Origin: Streptomyces sp. NBC_01465
GTDB taxonomy: Bacteria; Actinomycetota; Actinomycetes; Streptomycetales; Streptomycetaceae
Assembly (NCBI RefSeq): GCF_036227325.1
Contig: NZ_CP109467.1
Coordinates: forward strand, 4,712,001 to 4,776,000
Direction: 5' to 3'
DNA length: 64,000 nucleotides
Notes under the pieces: model-generated
Told to the model about the DNA's origin: nothing
The model's input: the letters and a program-made list of their open reading frames with translations, nothing else
Database searches by the model: none
Made by a program: the position numbers and the translations under genes
Part shown: positions 50,182-58,583 of the stretch, piece by piece
How positions within the stretch are numbered: position 1 is the first letter of the stretch
Layout: each line of letters starts with the position of its first letter

Positions 50182-51522
50182 GTGACGCAGAACGGACAGG
50201 GCGACGAGCCGCAGCTTCCCGCTGTGCGGCCCGCGCACGAGGGCGTTGTGCTGCCCGCGGACGGAAGTGCGCCGGTGATACCGGACGTTGCCGGCGGGCA
50301 CACCGTCCCGGCCGGCGGTCAGCCGTGGGGTCAGCCCTGGGGCCCCGAGCAGAGTTCGCCGCAGCCGCAGCAGCTGCCGTACCAGCAGCCGCCCCAGCAA
50401 CTCCCGTACCAGCAGCCCTATCAGGCGCAGCCTGAACCCCAGCCCTACGCCCAGCCCTTGCCCCCGGAGTCCCCTCACGGTGCCGCCGACGCGACGCAGT
50501 ACATCGCGCCGGTCCCCGCGTCCGACTCCACCCAGTTCCTGGGCTACGCACCGCAGCAGGCGCAGCAACCGCAGCAACCGCAGCAGTACGCCCCGCAGGG
50601 CCAGGACGCCGAGGCCACCCAGTTCATCCAGCCGGTCCCGTCCGCCCCCGACAGCGCGCCGTACGGCATACGCCCCGGAGCCCCCGAGGACCGCCAGCCG
50701 CCGGCCGAGTTCGACAGCCTCTTCCGTACGGACAGTCCGCCCCAACCGGCGGGCGAGACCCAGCAGTTGCCCCGCTTCGAGCCGCAGCCGCAGCCGCAGT
50801 ACCGCCAGCAGCAGTACCAGCCCCCGCAGCAGCACCAGCAGTACGGCTACGACCCCGACGACCACCACCCCGAGCCGCGCCGCCGCTCCTCCAAGACCCC
50901 CCTCATCGCCGCCGTGGTCGTCGGCTGCGCCGTCATCGGCGTCGGCGTCGGCGCCCTGATGAGCAGTGGTGGCGACTCCAAGAAGAACGACGACAAGCAG
51001 CCCGTCGCCTCCTCCTCGTCCGCCCCGGCCAAGAGCTCGGAGAAGCCCGCCGTCGACGCCGAGGGCAAGGCCCAGGCCGTGGAGCTCGACAAGCTGCTCG
51101 CCGGGAGCAGCAGCAGCCGTACCGCAGTGATCAACGCCGTTGGCAACATCAGGGGCTGCCAGAACCTCGGCCAGGCGGCCGTCGACCTGCGCGGTGCCGC
51201 CAACCAACGGCACGGCCTCGTCACCCAGTTGAAGACCCTCCAGCTCGACAAGCTGGCGGGCCACGACGCCCTGGCGGCCTCGCTCACCAGGGCGTGGAAT
51301 GCCTCCGCGTCCGCCGACGAGCACTACGCCGCCTGGGCCGACCAGGTCGCCAAGGCCAAGAAGCACGGCTGCAAGGACGGCCGCGCGCGCCGCACTTCGC
51401 AGGCGGGCCAGGGCGACGCGGCGAGCGGTCAGGCCAGCAACGCCAAGAAGGAGGCGTCGGGCCTCTGGAACACGCTCGCCGCCGAGTACGGCCTGACCAA
51501 GCGGGGCGCGACCCAGCTCTAG
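50182..51522 (+). CDS. Pro/Gln-rich single-TM protein
   Basis: Protein of 446 aa. Residues 1-230 are disordered and rich in Pro, Gln and Tyr, with a repeated (D/E)(A/S)TQ(Y/F)(I/L) motif (ATQYIAPVP, STQFLGYAP, ATQFIQPVP). A basic stop-transfer RRRSSKTP precedes one TM helix (LIAAVVVGCAVIGVGVGALM); the external 190-residue domain has Cys pairs in RGCQNLGQ and HGCKDGRA. Type II-like topology. The N-terminal motifs look like phosphorylation or FHA-binding sites. GTG 50182 follows AGGAG. Confidence 0.8.
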   Translation: MTQNGQGDEPQLPAVRPAHEGVVLPADGSAPVIPDVAGGHTVPAGGQPWGQPWGPEQSSPQPQQLPYQQPPQQLPYQQPYQAQPEPQPYAQPLPPESPHGAADATQYIAPVPASDSTQFLGYAPQQAQQPQQPQQYAPQGQDAEATQFIQPVPSAPDSAPYGIRPGAPEDRQPPAEFDSLFRTDSPPQPAGETQQLPRFEPQPQPQYRQQQYQPPQQHQQYGYDPDDHHPEPRRRSSKTPLIAAVVVGCAVIGVGVGALMSSGGDSKKNDDKQPVASSSSAPAKSSEKPAVDAEGKAQAVELDKLLAGSSSSRTAVINAVGNIRGCQNLGQAAVDLRGAANQRHGLVTQLKTLQLDKLAGHDALAASLTRAWNASASADEHYAAWADQVAKAKKHGCKDGRARRTSQAGQGDAASGQASNAKKEASGLWNTLAAEYGLTKRGATQL

Positions 51523-51534
51523 GGCACCGGGGCC

Positions 51535-52854
51535 TCAGCCCGACGCGCGCGCGTTCTCCAGCGTCGGGCCCACGTCCACGAACCCCTTCTGCTGCGCTAC
51601 CAGCCGCCCCTGACGCACCACTTGGTACGTGATCGAGCGGTTGACCAGCCGCGGGAAGTCCGCCGACGCGAGCATCGACCCGTAGTCCCACCGCAGCGCC
51701 GGAGTGAGCCCGCCCGTCGTGAGCGGCGTCCCGTGGACGAGCCGTTCGGACAGGTCGCGCGAGGAGACGGAGTCCTGGTGGACGGACTCGACGGCCTGCT
51801 TCAGCACGGTGTACGCGACCCAGGTCGTCTGCACGCCCGCGTCGTCCGCGTCGAGCCGGTCGTCCCCGAAGGCGTACTTGTCGATGACCCCGCGCATCGT
51901 GTTCCAGCGCGCATCGCCGGACTCCGGGTACCAGCCGGTGACGTACGCGCCCTCGAAGGGCCCCTTCTTGCCTCCGGTGGAGTCGACGAGCGCCTGGCCG
52001 ACGCTGCCGACGACGGAGGAGATCCGCACCTTCTGGTCCTCGCTCTCGACGCGCCGGAAGGAGTCGAGGAACGTTTCCGTACGCTCCCCGAGCACGGCCG
52101 TGACACACCCGTCGGCGGCCTGCTCCCGCGCCGCCGACTTCCCTAGCTGCGCCGGGACTTGGGGCCCCGCGCCGACCCGCTCCAGGGCCTGCGCGGCCAC
52201 CGAGCTGTAGTCGCCCGCGTCGTCGGCGGCCCGCAGGTCGGCCGCCTCGTGCCGGTGGCCCGCGGCCAGGCCGGCATCGATGAGCGGGGGCAGGTCGTCG
52301 CCGTCGATGGTGTCGGGGCGGACGAGGGCGACGCGCTTGCAGTTGCGGGCGAGCTGTCTGCCGTTGCCGGCGAGGAGTGCGGCCTGCCCGCCGTTGACGG
52401 GGTAGGAGTCGGTGGAGGTGAACTCCTCGCCGGAGATGCCGTATCCGCCGATGTACGGGATGCCAGCGAGCTCCAGCGGCGACATGAAGGCCGTGCCGAA
52501 CTGGCTGTACGAACCGACGACCGCGACCGCGCCCTCCTTGACCGCCCGCCGGGCGCAGTTGCCGGCGCCGATGTTGGTGTTCTGCTCGTTGCAGGTGAGG
52601 ACCTTGATCTTGTGCCCGTCGATCCCGCCGTTGTCGTTGACCCAGCGGGAGAAGGCGAGGGCCATGGCGGGCATGCCCGCCATGTTGGTGGCCTGGGTGC
52701 CCTCTGGCGCCCAGGTCATCACCGTCAGAGGCTCCCTGGATCCCCCGATCCCAGGGAGCACACCGCACCCGGTGAGGAGCGAGGCTCCGACCGCCGTGGT
52801 GAGAGCGAGGAGGAAGGCAGTGGAGCGTCGCGCACCGGTCATGGGCATGCACAT
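51535..52854 (-). CDS. Substrate-binding lipoprotein, branched-chain amino-acid/Peripla_BP_6 type
   Basis: Extracytoplasmic solute receptor of about 439 aa. The signal peptide (STAFLLALTTAVGASLLTGC) ends in a lipobox LLTGC; the mature part has AGMPAMALAFSRWVNDNGG and GIPYIGGYGISGEEF, features of class I receptors for LivJ-like or amide ligands. ATG 52854 is preferred (GAGGCGG upstream); 52848 and 52842 are in frame. No permease or ATPase gene is adjacent, so it may be an orphan receptor. Convergent with the Pro/Gln-rich gene (12-bp gap). Confidence 0.86.
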   Translation of the reverse strand: MCMPMTGARRSTAFLLALTTAVGASLLTGCGVLPGIGGSREPLTVMTWAPEGTQATNMAGMPAMALAFSRWVNDNGGIDGHKIKVLTCNEQNTNIGAGNCARRAVKEGAVAVVGSYSQFGTAFMSPLELAGIPYIGGYGISGEEFTSTDSYPVNGGQAALLAGNGRQLARNCKRVALVRPDTIDGDDLPPLIDAGLAAGHRHEAADLRAADDAGDYSSVAAQALERVGAGPQVPAQLGKSAAREQAADGCVTAVLGERTETFLDSFRRVESEDQKVRISSVVGSVGQALVDSTGGKKGPFEGAYVTGWYPESGDARWNTMRGVIDKYAFGDDRLDADDAGVQTTWVAYTVLKQAVESVHQDSVSSRDLSERLVHGTPLTTGGLTPALRWDYGSMLASADFPRLVNRSITYQVVRQGRLVAQQKGFVDVGPTLENARASG

Positions 52855-52964
52855 TTCCGCCTCATGGGTAACGGGGCGGTGGCCTTCGCTCAACGCTGGG
52901 TGACGTCGAGGTGAATAGCGGGGGCGGGCACGGAGGCGCGAGAGGGGAACGTACGATCGAAATC

Positions 52965-53462
52965 GTGTCAGCTTCTTCCGAAACCCCTTCCCGTCGACCC
53001 CGCCGCACCGCCACCATGGGCTCCATGCCACTCAACGACATGCCGTGGTGGCGCTGGCGCGCCAATGTGCGTTCGGCGCTGCACATGCTCTCCGACCCCG
53101 CCTTCCACCAGGAGTGCTGGCTGGCCGGCCTCGAGGGGTACGGCGATGTCACCGACGCCGTGTACCGGCTGGTCGAGGACACCTGGCTCGACAACTGGTC
53201 CGCCGAGAAGTACGTCGGGACGATCTTCCGCGACTCGGGCGAGGCCGCCCTGGTCGACACCGCCGTACTGCGGGTGCTGCGCATCATGCACCAGGTCGGT
53301 CCGGATGCCCCCGTATCCGTATATATGGACCATCACGGCTGGCCGGAGGCGGTACGGGCGGCCCGCGAGGCGCACGTACGGCTGGCGGCCGCCGACGGCG
53401 ACGACCCGGACGCGGCCCCGCGCACGCTCGAGGTGCTCCGCATTCTGACCAGGGCCGCCTGA
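52965..53462 (+). CDS. Conserved hypothetical protein
   Basis: Soluble protein of about 165 aa from GTG 52965 (ATG 53016 possible). After a basic N-terminal tail (SETPSRRPRRTATMG), it has NDMPWWRWRANVRSALHMLSD, an aromatic motif conserved among Streptomyces homologues I recall, then LVEDTWLDNWSAEKYVGTIF. All-helical, no signal peptide. Function unknown. The purU gene starts 29 bp after its stop; co-transcription is possible. Confidence 0.75.
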   Translation: MSASSETPSRRPRRTATMGSMPLNDMPWWRWRANVRSALHMLSDPAFHQECWLAGLEGYGDVTDAVYRLVEDTWLDNWSAEKYVGTIFRDSGEAALVDTAVLRVLRIMHQVGPDAPVSVYMDHHGWPEAVRAAREAHVRLAAADGDDPDAAPRTLEVLRILTRAA

Positions 53463-53491
53463 CCTCGGCGGATTGTGGCACCCTGTCCGGC

Positions 53492-54349
53492 ATGAACGAC
53501 CAGTACGTCCTCACGCTCTCCTGCCCGGACAAGCAGGGCATTGTGCACGCAGTGTCCTCGTACCTCTTCATCACGGGCTGCAACATCGAGGACAGTCAGC
53601 AGTTCGGCGACCGTGACACTGGTCTCTTCTTCATGCGGGTCCACTTCTCGGCGGAGGCGCCGGTGGACCTGGAGAAGCTGCGGGCGAGCTTCGCGGCGGT
53701 CGGCGACTCGTTCACGATGGACTGGCAGCTGCACCGGGCCGGGGACGGCGACCGGATGCGGATCGTGCTGATGGTGTCGAAGTTCGGCCACTGCCTGAAC
53801 GACCTCCTCTTCCGCTCGCGGACGGGCGCCCTGCCGGTCGAGATCGCGGCCGTGGTCTCCAACCACACGGACTTCGCGGAGCTGGTCGGGACGTACGGCA
53901 TCCCCTTCCACCACATCCCGGTGACGAAGGAGACGAAGGCAGCGGCCGAGGCGCAGGTGCTCGATCTCGTACGCGAGGAGAACGTCGAGCTGGTCGTCCT
54001 GGCCCGCTACATGCAGGTGCTGTCGGACGACTTCTGCAAGGCGCTGAGCGGCCGGATCATCAACATCCACCACTCCTTCCTGCCGAGCTTCAAGGGCGCC
54101 AAGCCGTACCACCAGGCGCACGCGCGCGGCGTGAAGCTGATCGGCGCGACGGCCCACTATGTGACGGCCGACCTCGACGAGGGCCCGATCATCGAGCAGG
54201 AGGTCGAGCGGGTGGGCCACGAGGTCACCCCGGACCAGCTGGTGGCGGTCGGCCGCGACGTGGAATGCCAGGCGCTGGCGCGGGCCGTGAAATGGCATGC
54301 GGAGCACCGGATTCTGCTGAACGGGCGTCGTACGGTCGTCTTCGCCTGA
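53492..54349 (+). CDS. purU: Formyltetrahydrofolate deformylase
   Basis: Enzyme of 285 aa hydrolysing 10-formyl-THF to THF and formate, supplying formate for PurT or balancing one-carbon units. An N-terminal ACT domain (YVLTLSCPDKQGIVHAVSSY) precedes the formyltransferase-fold domain, whose catalytic residues lie in NIHHSFLPSFKGAKPYHQA (His) and ADLDEGPII (Asp). ATG 53492 has only a weak upstream ribosome site, consistent with coupling to the upstream gene. A hairpin covers the gap to the next gene. Confidence 0.95.
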   Translation: MNDQYVLTLSCPDKQGIVHAVSSYLFITGCNIEDSQQFGDRDTGLFFMRVHFSAEAPVDLEKLRASFAAVGDSFTMDWQLHRAGDGDRMRIVLMVSKFGHCLNDLLFRSRTGALPVEIAAVVSNHTDFAELVGTYGIPFHHIPVTKETKAAAEAQVLDLVREENVELVVLARYMQVLSDDFCKALSGRIINIHHSFLPSFKGAKPYHQAHARGVKLIGATAHYVTADLDEGPIIEQEVERVGHEVTPDQLVAVGRDVECQALARAVKWHAEHRILLNGRRTVVFA

Positions 54350-54371
54350 GCGAGATCCCTTAGGGTCTCGC
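54350..54371 (+). promoter_or_regulatory. Hairpin over the aldo/keto reductase ribosome site
   Basis: GCGAGATCCC-TTA-GGGTCTCGC begins right after the purU stop and ends 1 bp before the ATG of the next gene. The AGGG that would be its Shine-Dalgarno is in the stem, so ribosomes finishing purU could open it. Confidence 0.55.
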
Positions 54372-54372
54372 C

Positions 54373-55407
54373 ATGGAACATCGTTCTCTCGGCCGCAGCG
54401 GCCTGATGATCAGCGAGATAACCTACGGAAACTGGCTCACCCACGGCGAGTCCGTCGACGGCGACGCCGCCCTGGCCTGTGTGCGTGCCGCGCTCGACGC
54501 CGGCATCACCACCTTCGACACCGCCGATGTGTACGCCCAGGGCGCCGCCGAGGAACTCCTCGGCCAGGCACTCGCCGGGGTGCGGCGCAGCTCGGTGGAG
54601 ATCGCCACCAAGGTCTGTCTGCCCACCGGGGAAGGCCCCAACGACCGGGGCCTGTCCCGCAAGCACATCATGGAGTCCGCGCACGCCTCGCTGCGCCGGC
54701 TCGGCACGGAGTACGTCGACCTCTACCAGGCCCACCGGTTCGACGACCGGACCCCGCTGGAGGAGACCCTGGTCGCCTTCGACGACCTGGTCCGCCAGGG
54801 CAAGGTGCTCTACCTGGGCGTCTCGGAGTGGACCGCCCCGCAGATCGACGCCGCGCTGCGGCTCGCGGACGAGCTGGGGCTGCGCAGCCGCATCGTCTCC
54901 AACCAGCCGCAGTACAGCATGCTGTGGCGGGTGGTGGAGCCCGAAGTGCTCCCGCTCTGCCGCAAGGAGGGCATCGGCCAGCTCGCCTTCCAGCCGCTGG
55001 CGCAGGGCGTACTGACCGGAAAGTACCGCCCCGGTCAGCAGCCGCCGGCCGGCTCCAGGGCCCTTGCGGGCGGCCGGGCGCCGCGGTTCATCGGCCGGGT
55101 GCTCGGCACCGAACTGATCGAGCGCGTCCAGGAGTTGCGTCCGCTCGCGGAGGCGTCCGGGGTGTCGATGGCGCAGTTCGCCGTCGCCTGGGTCCTCCAG
55201 CAGGAGGGCGTCTCGTCCGCGGTCATCGGGGCCTCGCGCCCCGAACAGGTGACGGAGAACGCCGCCGCCGCGGGGGTGCGGCTCGACCAGGAGGTGCTGC
55301 GCGCCGTAGACCAAATCCTCGCCGGGCTGATCGACCGCGACGCGTCGAAGACCGCCAAGATGATGGCGGTGCAGCCCAGCTGGCAGGCCCCGTCGGACAC
55401 CCCCTGA
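54373..55407 (+). CDS. Aldo/keto reductase
   Basis: NADPH-dependent oxidoreductase of 344 aa, TIM barrel, related to voltage-gated-channel beta subunits and YghZ-like reductases. Catalytic residues lie in FDTADVYAQGAAEELLGQAL (Asp, Tyr), ATKVCLP (Lys) and YQAHRFDD (His). The C-terminal NADP motif is AVIGASRPEQVTENAAA. The natural substrate is an unknown aldehyde. Read-through coupling with purU is suggested by the leader hairpin. It is convergent with the anti-sigma gene. Confidence 0.93.
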   Translation: MEHRSLGRSGLMISEITYGNWLTHGESVDGDAALACVRAALDAGITTFDTADVYAQGAAEELLGQALAGVRRSSVEIATKVCLPTGEGPNDRGLSRKHIMESAHASLRRLGTEYVDLYQAHRFDDRTPLEETLVAFDDLVRQGKVLYLGVSEWTAPQIDAALRLADELGLRSRIVSNQPQYSMLWRVVEPEVLPLCRKEGIGQLAFQPLAQGVLTGKYRPGQQPPAGSRALAGGRAPRFIGRVLGTELIERVQELRPLAEASGVSMAQFAVAWVLQQEGVSSAVIGASRPEQVTENAAAAGVRLDQEVLRAVDQILAGLIDRDASKTAKMMAVQPSWQAPSDTP

Positions 55408-55408
55408 G

Positions 55409-56620
55409 TTACAGCCTGCTCATGGACGCGGCCGCGAACAGTACGTCTCTGATCGCCTCGCGGTCGCCGTCCTGGCCCACGGCCGCCTCCTCCGGAGGCA
55501 CGTGGCCCGCGGCCAGCTGGCAGAACTCCACGCCGTCCAGGGCGATATGGGCCACCGTGTGGTCGGGGGACGCGAGCGCCGCCGGGGAGTCCAGGGAGAT
55601 GTACCAGTCGCCGCCGCCCACCCCTTCGATCTCCAGGCGCAGGCTGCGGCCCGGCGAGCCCGCCGAGACGAGGTGGCGGGCGGGGGCGGCCAGGCCGGCG
55701 CGGCGGCGTTCGGCGAGGGTCGTGGGGAGCAGCCGGGCGGCCAGGTCGATCATCGTGTGGAGGTGGGCCGCCGACGGCGGGTCGTACGGGTAGTCCACCG
55801 CTTCCGCGATGTCGCCCGCGTGCACCCAGCACTCGAAGGCCCGGTCCAGGAGCGAATCCTGGAGCGGGAGGCTGAAGTTGCCGTACGGGACGGCCAGTTC
55901 GGCCACGCCGCGGCCCGCGAACGACACCGTACGGATCAGGTCGTGGCCCTGGTCGCGCCACGGCTCGCGGATCGCGCGGGTCGGCGGGAAGTGCGAGGAG
56001 CGCCAGAAGTGGTCGGTGCGCTCGGTGGGTTCGCGCGGGGCTTCGGCGCCGAGGGGGTCGTCGAGCCCGAGGGCCAGGGCGACCAGCGCGTCCACGGACA
56101 GGAGGTGGGCGATGACGCCCGCGACCGTCGTCCGCCGGGACACCGGCTGCTCGCTCTCGAACCACTTCAGCCGCACCGGGGCGTGCCACTCCGCATCCCC
56201 GAAGTCATTGAGCAGGGCGTCCAGTCGGGCGGTCTCCGCATCGTACGGAGCGGCCCAGTCCGGGACGGGGATACGGGCCGGGCGCCCGGCCAGGCAGCCC
56301 TGCAGGACCCGCGACCGCAGCAGCGGGTCGAGGTCCAGGCTCCGCTCGGCGTGCAGCAGCCCCACCGCGTCGCGCAGCCGCAGCGCCTCGTCCGCGCAGG
56401 CGGCGCAGGTGGTGAGGTGCGCCTCCACGGCCTCGGTCTCCGGGGGCGAGCAGGCGGACAGCGCCCAGGCGCCGAGCAGGGACTTGAGCACCTTGTGGGT
56501 CAGCGCGAGGGGCGCGGCCGGCAGCTCGTCGCGGGCGTCCGCGGCCTCGCGCTGAGCCGGTATCCGCGGCGGGAGTTCCTCGTCGGGGCCGTGCACGGCG
56601 TCCTCCGCCGGGCCGTTCAC
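55409..56620 (-). CDS. Anti-sigma factor fused to maleylpyruvate-isomerase/DinB-like domain
   Basis: Protein of 403 aa. Residues 40-80 form a zinc-binding anti-sigma (ZAS) motif H-x3-C-x2-C: HLTTCAAC (His68, Cys72, Cys75). The rest, from about 135, is a DinB/maleylpyruvate-isomerase-like domain (VAGVIAHLLSVDALVALAL, CWVHAGDIAEAVDYPY). GTG overlaps the sigma-factor stop (GTGA), giving a coupled pair. The zinc-released mechanism of ZAS proteins plus a thiol-handling domain suggests a redox or xenobiotic sensor. No TM helix is present, so it is a soluble anti-sigma factor. Confidence 0.85.
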   Translation of the reverse strand: MNGPAEDAVHGPDEELPPRIPAQREAADARDELPAAPLALTHKVLKSLLGAWALSACSPPETEAVEAHLTTCAACADEALRLRDAVGLLHAERSLDLDPLLRSRVLQGCLAGRPARIPVPDWAAPYDAETARLDALLNDFGDAEWHAPVRLKWFESEQPVSRRTTVAGVIAHLLSVDALVALALGLDDPLGAEAPREPTERTDHFWRSSHFPPTRAIREPWRDQGHDLIRTVSFAGRGVAELAVPYGNFSLPLQDSLLDRAFECWVHAGDIAEAVDYPYDPPSAAHLHTMIDLAARLLPTTLAERRRAGLAAPARHLVSAGSPGRSLRLEIEGVGGGDWYISLDSPAALASPDHTVAHIALDGVEFCQLAAGHVPPEEAAVGQDGDREAIRDVLFAAASMSRL

Positions 56621-57210
56621 AGCGCACGTCCGTAGCCGGGCGAGCCGGGAGGGACCGAAGAGCCGCTCACGGGGCGGGTGTTGGCCGTGGAGAGGAGCTG
56701 CAGCCCGAGCCGCAGCCGGCGCCGTGCCTCGTCCTCGGTGACGCCGAGGTCGGCCGCGGTCTGGCGGTAGTCCCTGCGCTGGAAGTAGGCGAGTTCGAGT
56801 GCGGCCCGCAGGGGGGCGGGCATGGACGTCACGATGTAGTCGGCGCGGGCGGCCGTCGAGGCTTCCCGTACCTTCTGCTCCAGTTCTTCGGTGGTGCCCT
56901 CGCCGCCCGCCGCGAGCGCGGCGGCTTCGGTCTGGCGCAGGCGGTGCACGGCCTGGCGGTGGGCGAGCGTGGCCACCCATGACCTCATCGACCCCTGCTT
57001 GGGGTCGTACGCATCGGGGTTTTCCCAGACATACCCGAACACCTCGCGCGTGATGCGGTCGGCGGCCTCGTCGTCGTCGAGCACGCGGTGGGCAAGGCTG
57101 TGCACGAGCGACGCGAACCGGTCGTAGAGCTCGCCGAGTGCGGCAGCCTCGCCGCGCGCGAGTCGCTGCTGCATCCTGCGGTCCCACCGGGGTGGTGCGT
57201 CCTTCGGCAT
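56617..57210 (-). CDS. ECF-family RNA polymerase sigma factor
   Basis: Extracytoplasmic-function sigma factor of 197 aa. Region 2 is GELYDRFASLVHSLAHRVL...EVFGYVWENPDAYDP and region 4 the HTH MPAPLRAALELAYFQRRDYR...TAADLGVTEDEARRRL. Unlike true ECFs in signal transduction, its partner is a soluble ZAS-type protein encoded immediately downstream (GTGA overlap). Its target promoter is likely its own; no clear GGAACC-type repeat was seen upstream. Confidence 0.93.
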   Translation of the reverse strand: MPKDAPPRWDRRMQQRLARGEAAALGELYDRFASLVHSLAHRVLDDDEAADRITREVFGYVWENPDAYDPKQGSMRSWVATLAHRQAVHRLRQTEAAALAAGGEGTTEELEQKVREASTAARADYIVTSMPAPLRAALELAYFQRRDYRQTAADLGVTEDEARRRLRLGLQLLSTANTRPVSGSSVPPGSPGYGRAL

Positions 57211-57380
57211 ACGGCCCCCAAGCTGTGCCCCTCTACCTCTTCGAATGTAGTGGGGGGCGCTGACAATGCAGGCGCCTTTGCGGTAAGTGCGCCCGGCGGA
57301 CGGCTCGCGATGATAAAGAACCTGTCAGCCTCGTCGACCAAATATGATCGCTTCTGTCCGAAACCGTCGGTGTGTGGCTC

Positions 57381-57839
57381 ATGACAACGGTGTTTCATGA
57401 GAGGGCTGCGGGGCAGCCGTTGCGCACAGCGGGGGCAAGAACCGGAACGGGAAGGTCCAGTCGCGTGGTGCTGAACGTGGTCGAAGCCGAGCAGGGCGAG
57501 TGGGCCGTTCTGCGCATCTCCGGCGAGCTGGACATGGTGAGCTCGCCCGTGATCCGCCAGCGGGTGCACGACGCGGTGGCCGCAGGCTGCCACGACGTCG
57601 TCCTCGACCTCTCCGACGTCCTGTTCTGCGACTCCAGCGGCGTCGGCGTCCTGATCGCCGCCCGCCGCCTGCTGCGCTCCTGCCAGGGCCGCCTGCGCCT
57701 GATCCTGCCCGCCCAGGGCGCGGCCGAGGGCTCGCACGTGAACAAGGTCCTCGGAGCCCTCGGCGTCCGCCGCCTCTTCGAGGTGTACGGGGACGTGTCG
57801 TCGGCCACGGAGGACGACGCACAGCCGCTGTCGGCGTAA
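57381..57839 (+). CDS. STAS-domain anti-anti-sigma factor
   Basis: Protein of 152 aa of the SpoIIAA/RsbV type. The STAS fold is AVLRISGELDMVSSPVIRQR and the phosphorylatable serine lies in LFCDSSGVGVLI (Ser85/86). A 30-residue disordered N-terminal extension precedes it. RsbV-like proteins free a sigma factor by binding an RsbW-like kinase; an RsbW-like partner is not adjacent. ATG 57381 is preferred to GTG 57372. Divergent from the ECF pair. Confidence 0.92.
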   Translation: MTTVFHERAAGQPLRTAGARTGTGRSSRVVLNVVEAEQGEWAVLRISGELDMVSSPVIRQRVHDAVAAGCHDVVLDLSDVLFCDSSGVGVLIAARRLLRSCQGRLRLILPAQGAAEGSHVNKVLGALGVRRLFEVYGDVSSATEDDAQPLSA

Positions 57840-57878
57840 CCCCTCCACCAGGCCTCGACGAGTCGTACGCTCCGTTGC

Positions 57879-58385
57879 ATGGACAGCGCAGAGTACGAGC
57901 GCAAGACAGCGTCCCGGTTCGCCACGTTCGACCAGGACGGCAACGGCTGGATCGACCGCGAGGACTTCAGCGCGGCGGCGAAGGCACTGCTCGCGGAGTT
58001 CTCCACGACGGCGCGGTGCGACAAGGGCCAGGCCCTGTACGCCGGGGCGGAGGCCTTCTGGCAGGGCATGGCGGGGATCGCGGACGTGGACGGCGACCAG
58101 CGCATCACGCGCCCGGAATTCGTCTCGGGCGCGGTGAAAAGACTCCAGGACAACCCCGCACGCTTCGCGGAGATCGCCCGCCCCTTCCTCCACGCGGTGA
58201 TCGCGGTGGCGGACGAGGACGGCGCGGGCCCGACGACCGCGGCGGCGGACCGCGTCCTGCGCACGCTCGGCGTCCCGGCGGAGATCGCACAGGAGGTGGC
58301 GGGCGCCCTGGACGGCGACGGCGACGGCCGCATCACCGAGGACGAGATCCTGGCCGCGTTCGCCTCGTACTACGCCATCGGATAA
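57879..58385 (+). CDS. EF-hand calcium-binding protein
   Basis: Soluble protein of 168 aa with four EF-hand positions. Loop 1 is DQDGNGWIDRED (18-29), loop 2 DVDGDQRITRPE (69-80), loop 4 DGDGDGRITEDE; loop 3 (DEDGAGPTTAAA) lacks the usual Gly-Ile and ligand acids, so three functional sites are expected. It resembles calerythrin-like Streptomyces proteins that buffer Ca(II) or signal during development. It lies next to the sigma/anti-sigma/STAS genes. Its stop precedes a MITE-like element by 2 bp. Confidence 0.92.
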   Translation: MDSAEYERKTASRFATFDQDGNGWIDREDFSAAAKALLAEFSTTARCDKGQALYAGAEAFWQGMAGIADVDGDQRITRPEFVSGAVKRLQDNPARFAEIARPFLHAVIAVADEDGAGPTTAAADRVLRTLGVPAEIAQEVAGALDGDGDGRITEDEILAAFASYYAIG

Positions 58386-58387
58386 GC

Positions 58388-58583
58388 CCTAGGGGGTGTC
58401 CGGCGGATCATGCCGCGGTCGCGCCGGTCTGGCACGCACATCTGCGGCGTTGTCGTCGGTCAACAACGCTCCGCGTTGCTTCCCTCCTCCGCCTTGCAGC
58501 TGCACGCACCAGACCACCGCTCACCCGCAGTGAAAGGCTCAACGCCAAGCAAGGGCGACCTGATCCGCCGGACACCCCCTAGG
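58388..58583. mobile_element. MITE-like element with 23-bp perfect terminal inverted repeats
   Basis: 196-bp element. The left end (58388-58410) starts CCTAGGGGGTGTCCGG and the right end (58561-58583) is its exact 23-bp complement. The interior has no ORF and contains two shorter partial repeats (CGGCG.. and GGTC..). It fills the gap between EF-hand and DUF1269 genes, whose stop codons lie at or inside its ends; the DUF1269 TAG is within the right repeat. No transposase in the window. It can also act as a bidirectional terminator. Confidence 0.75.
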
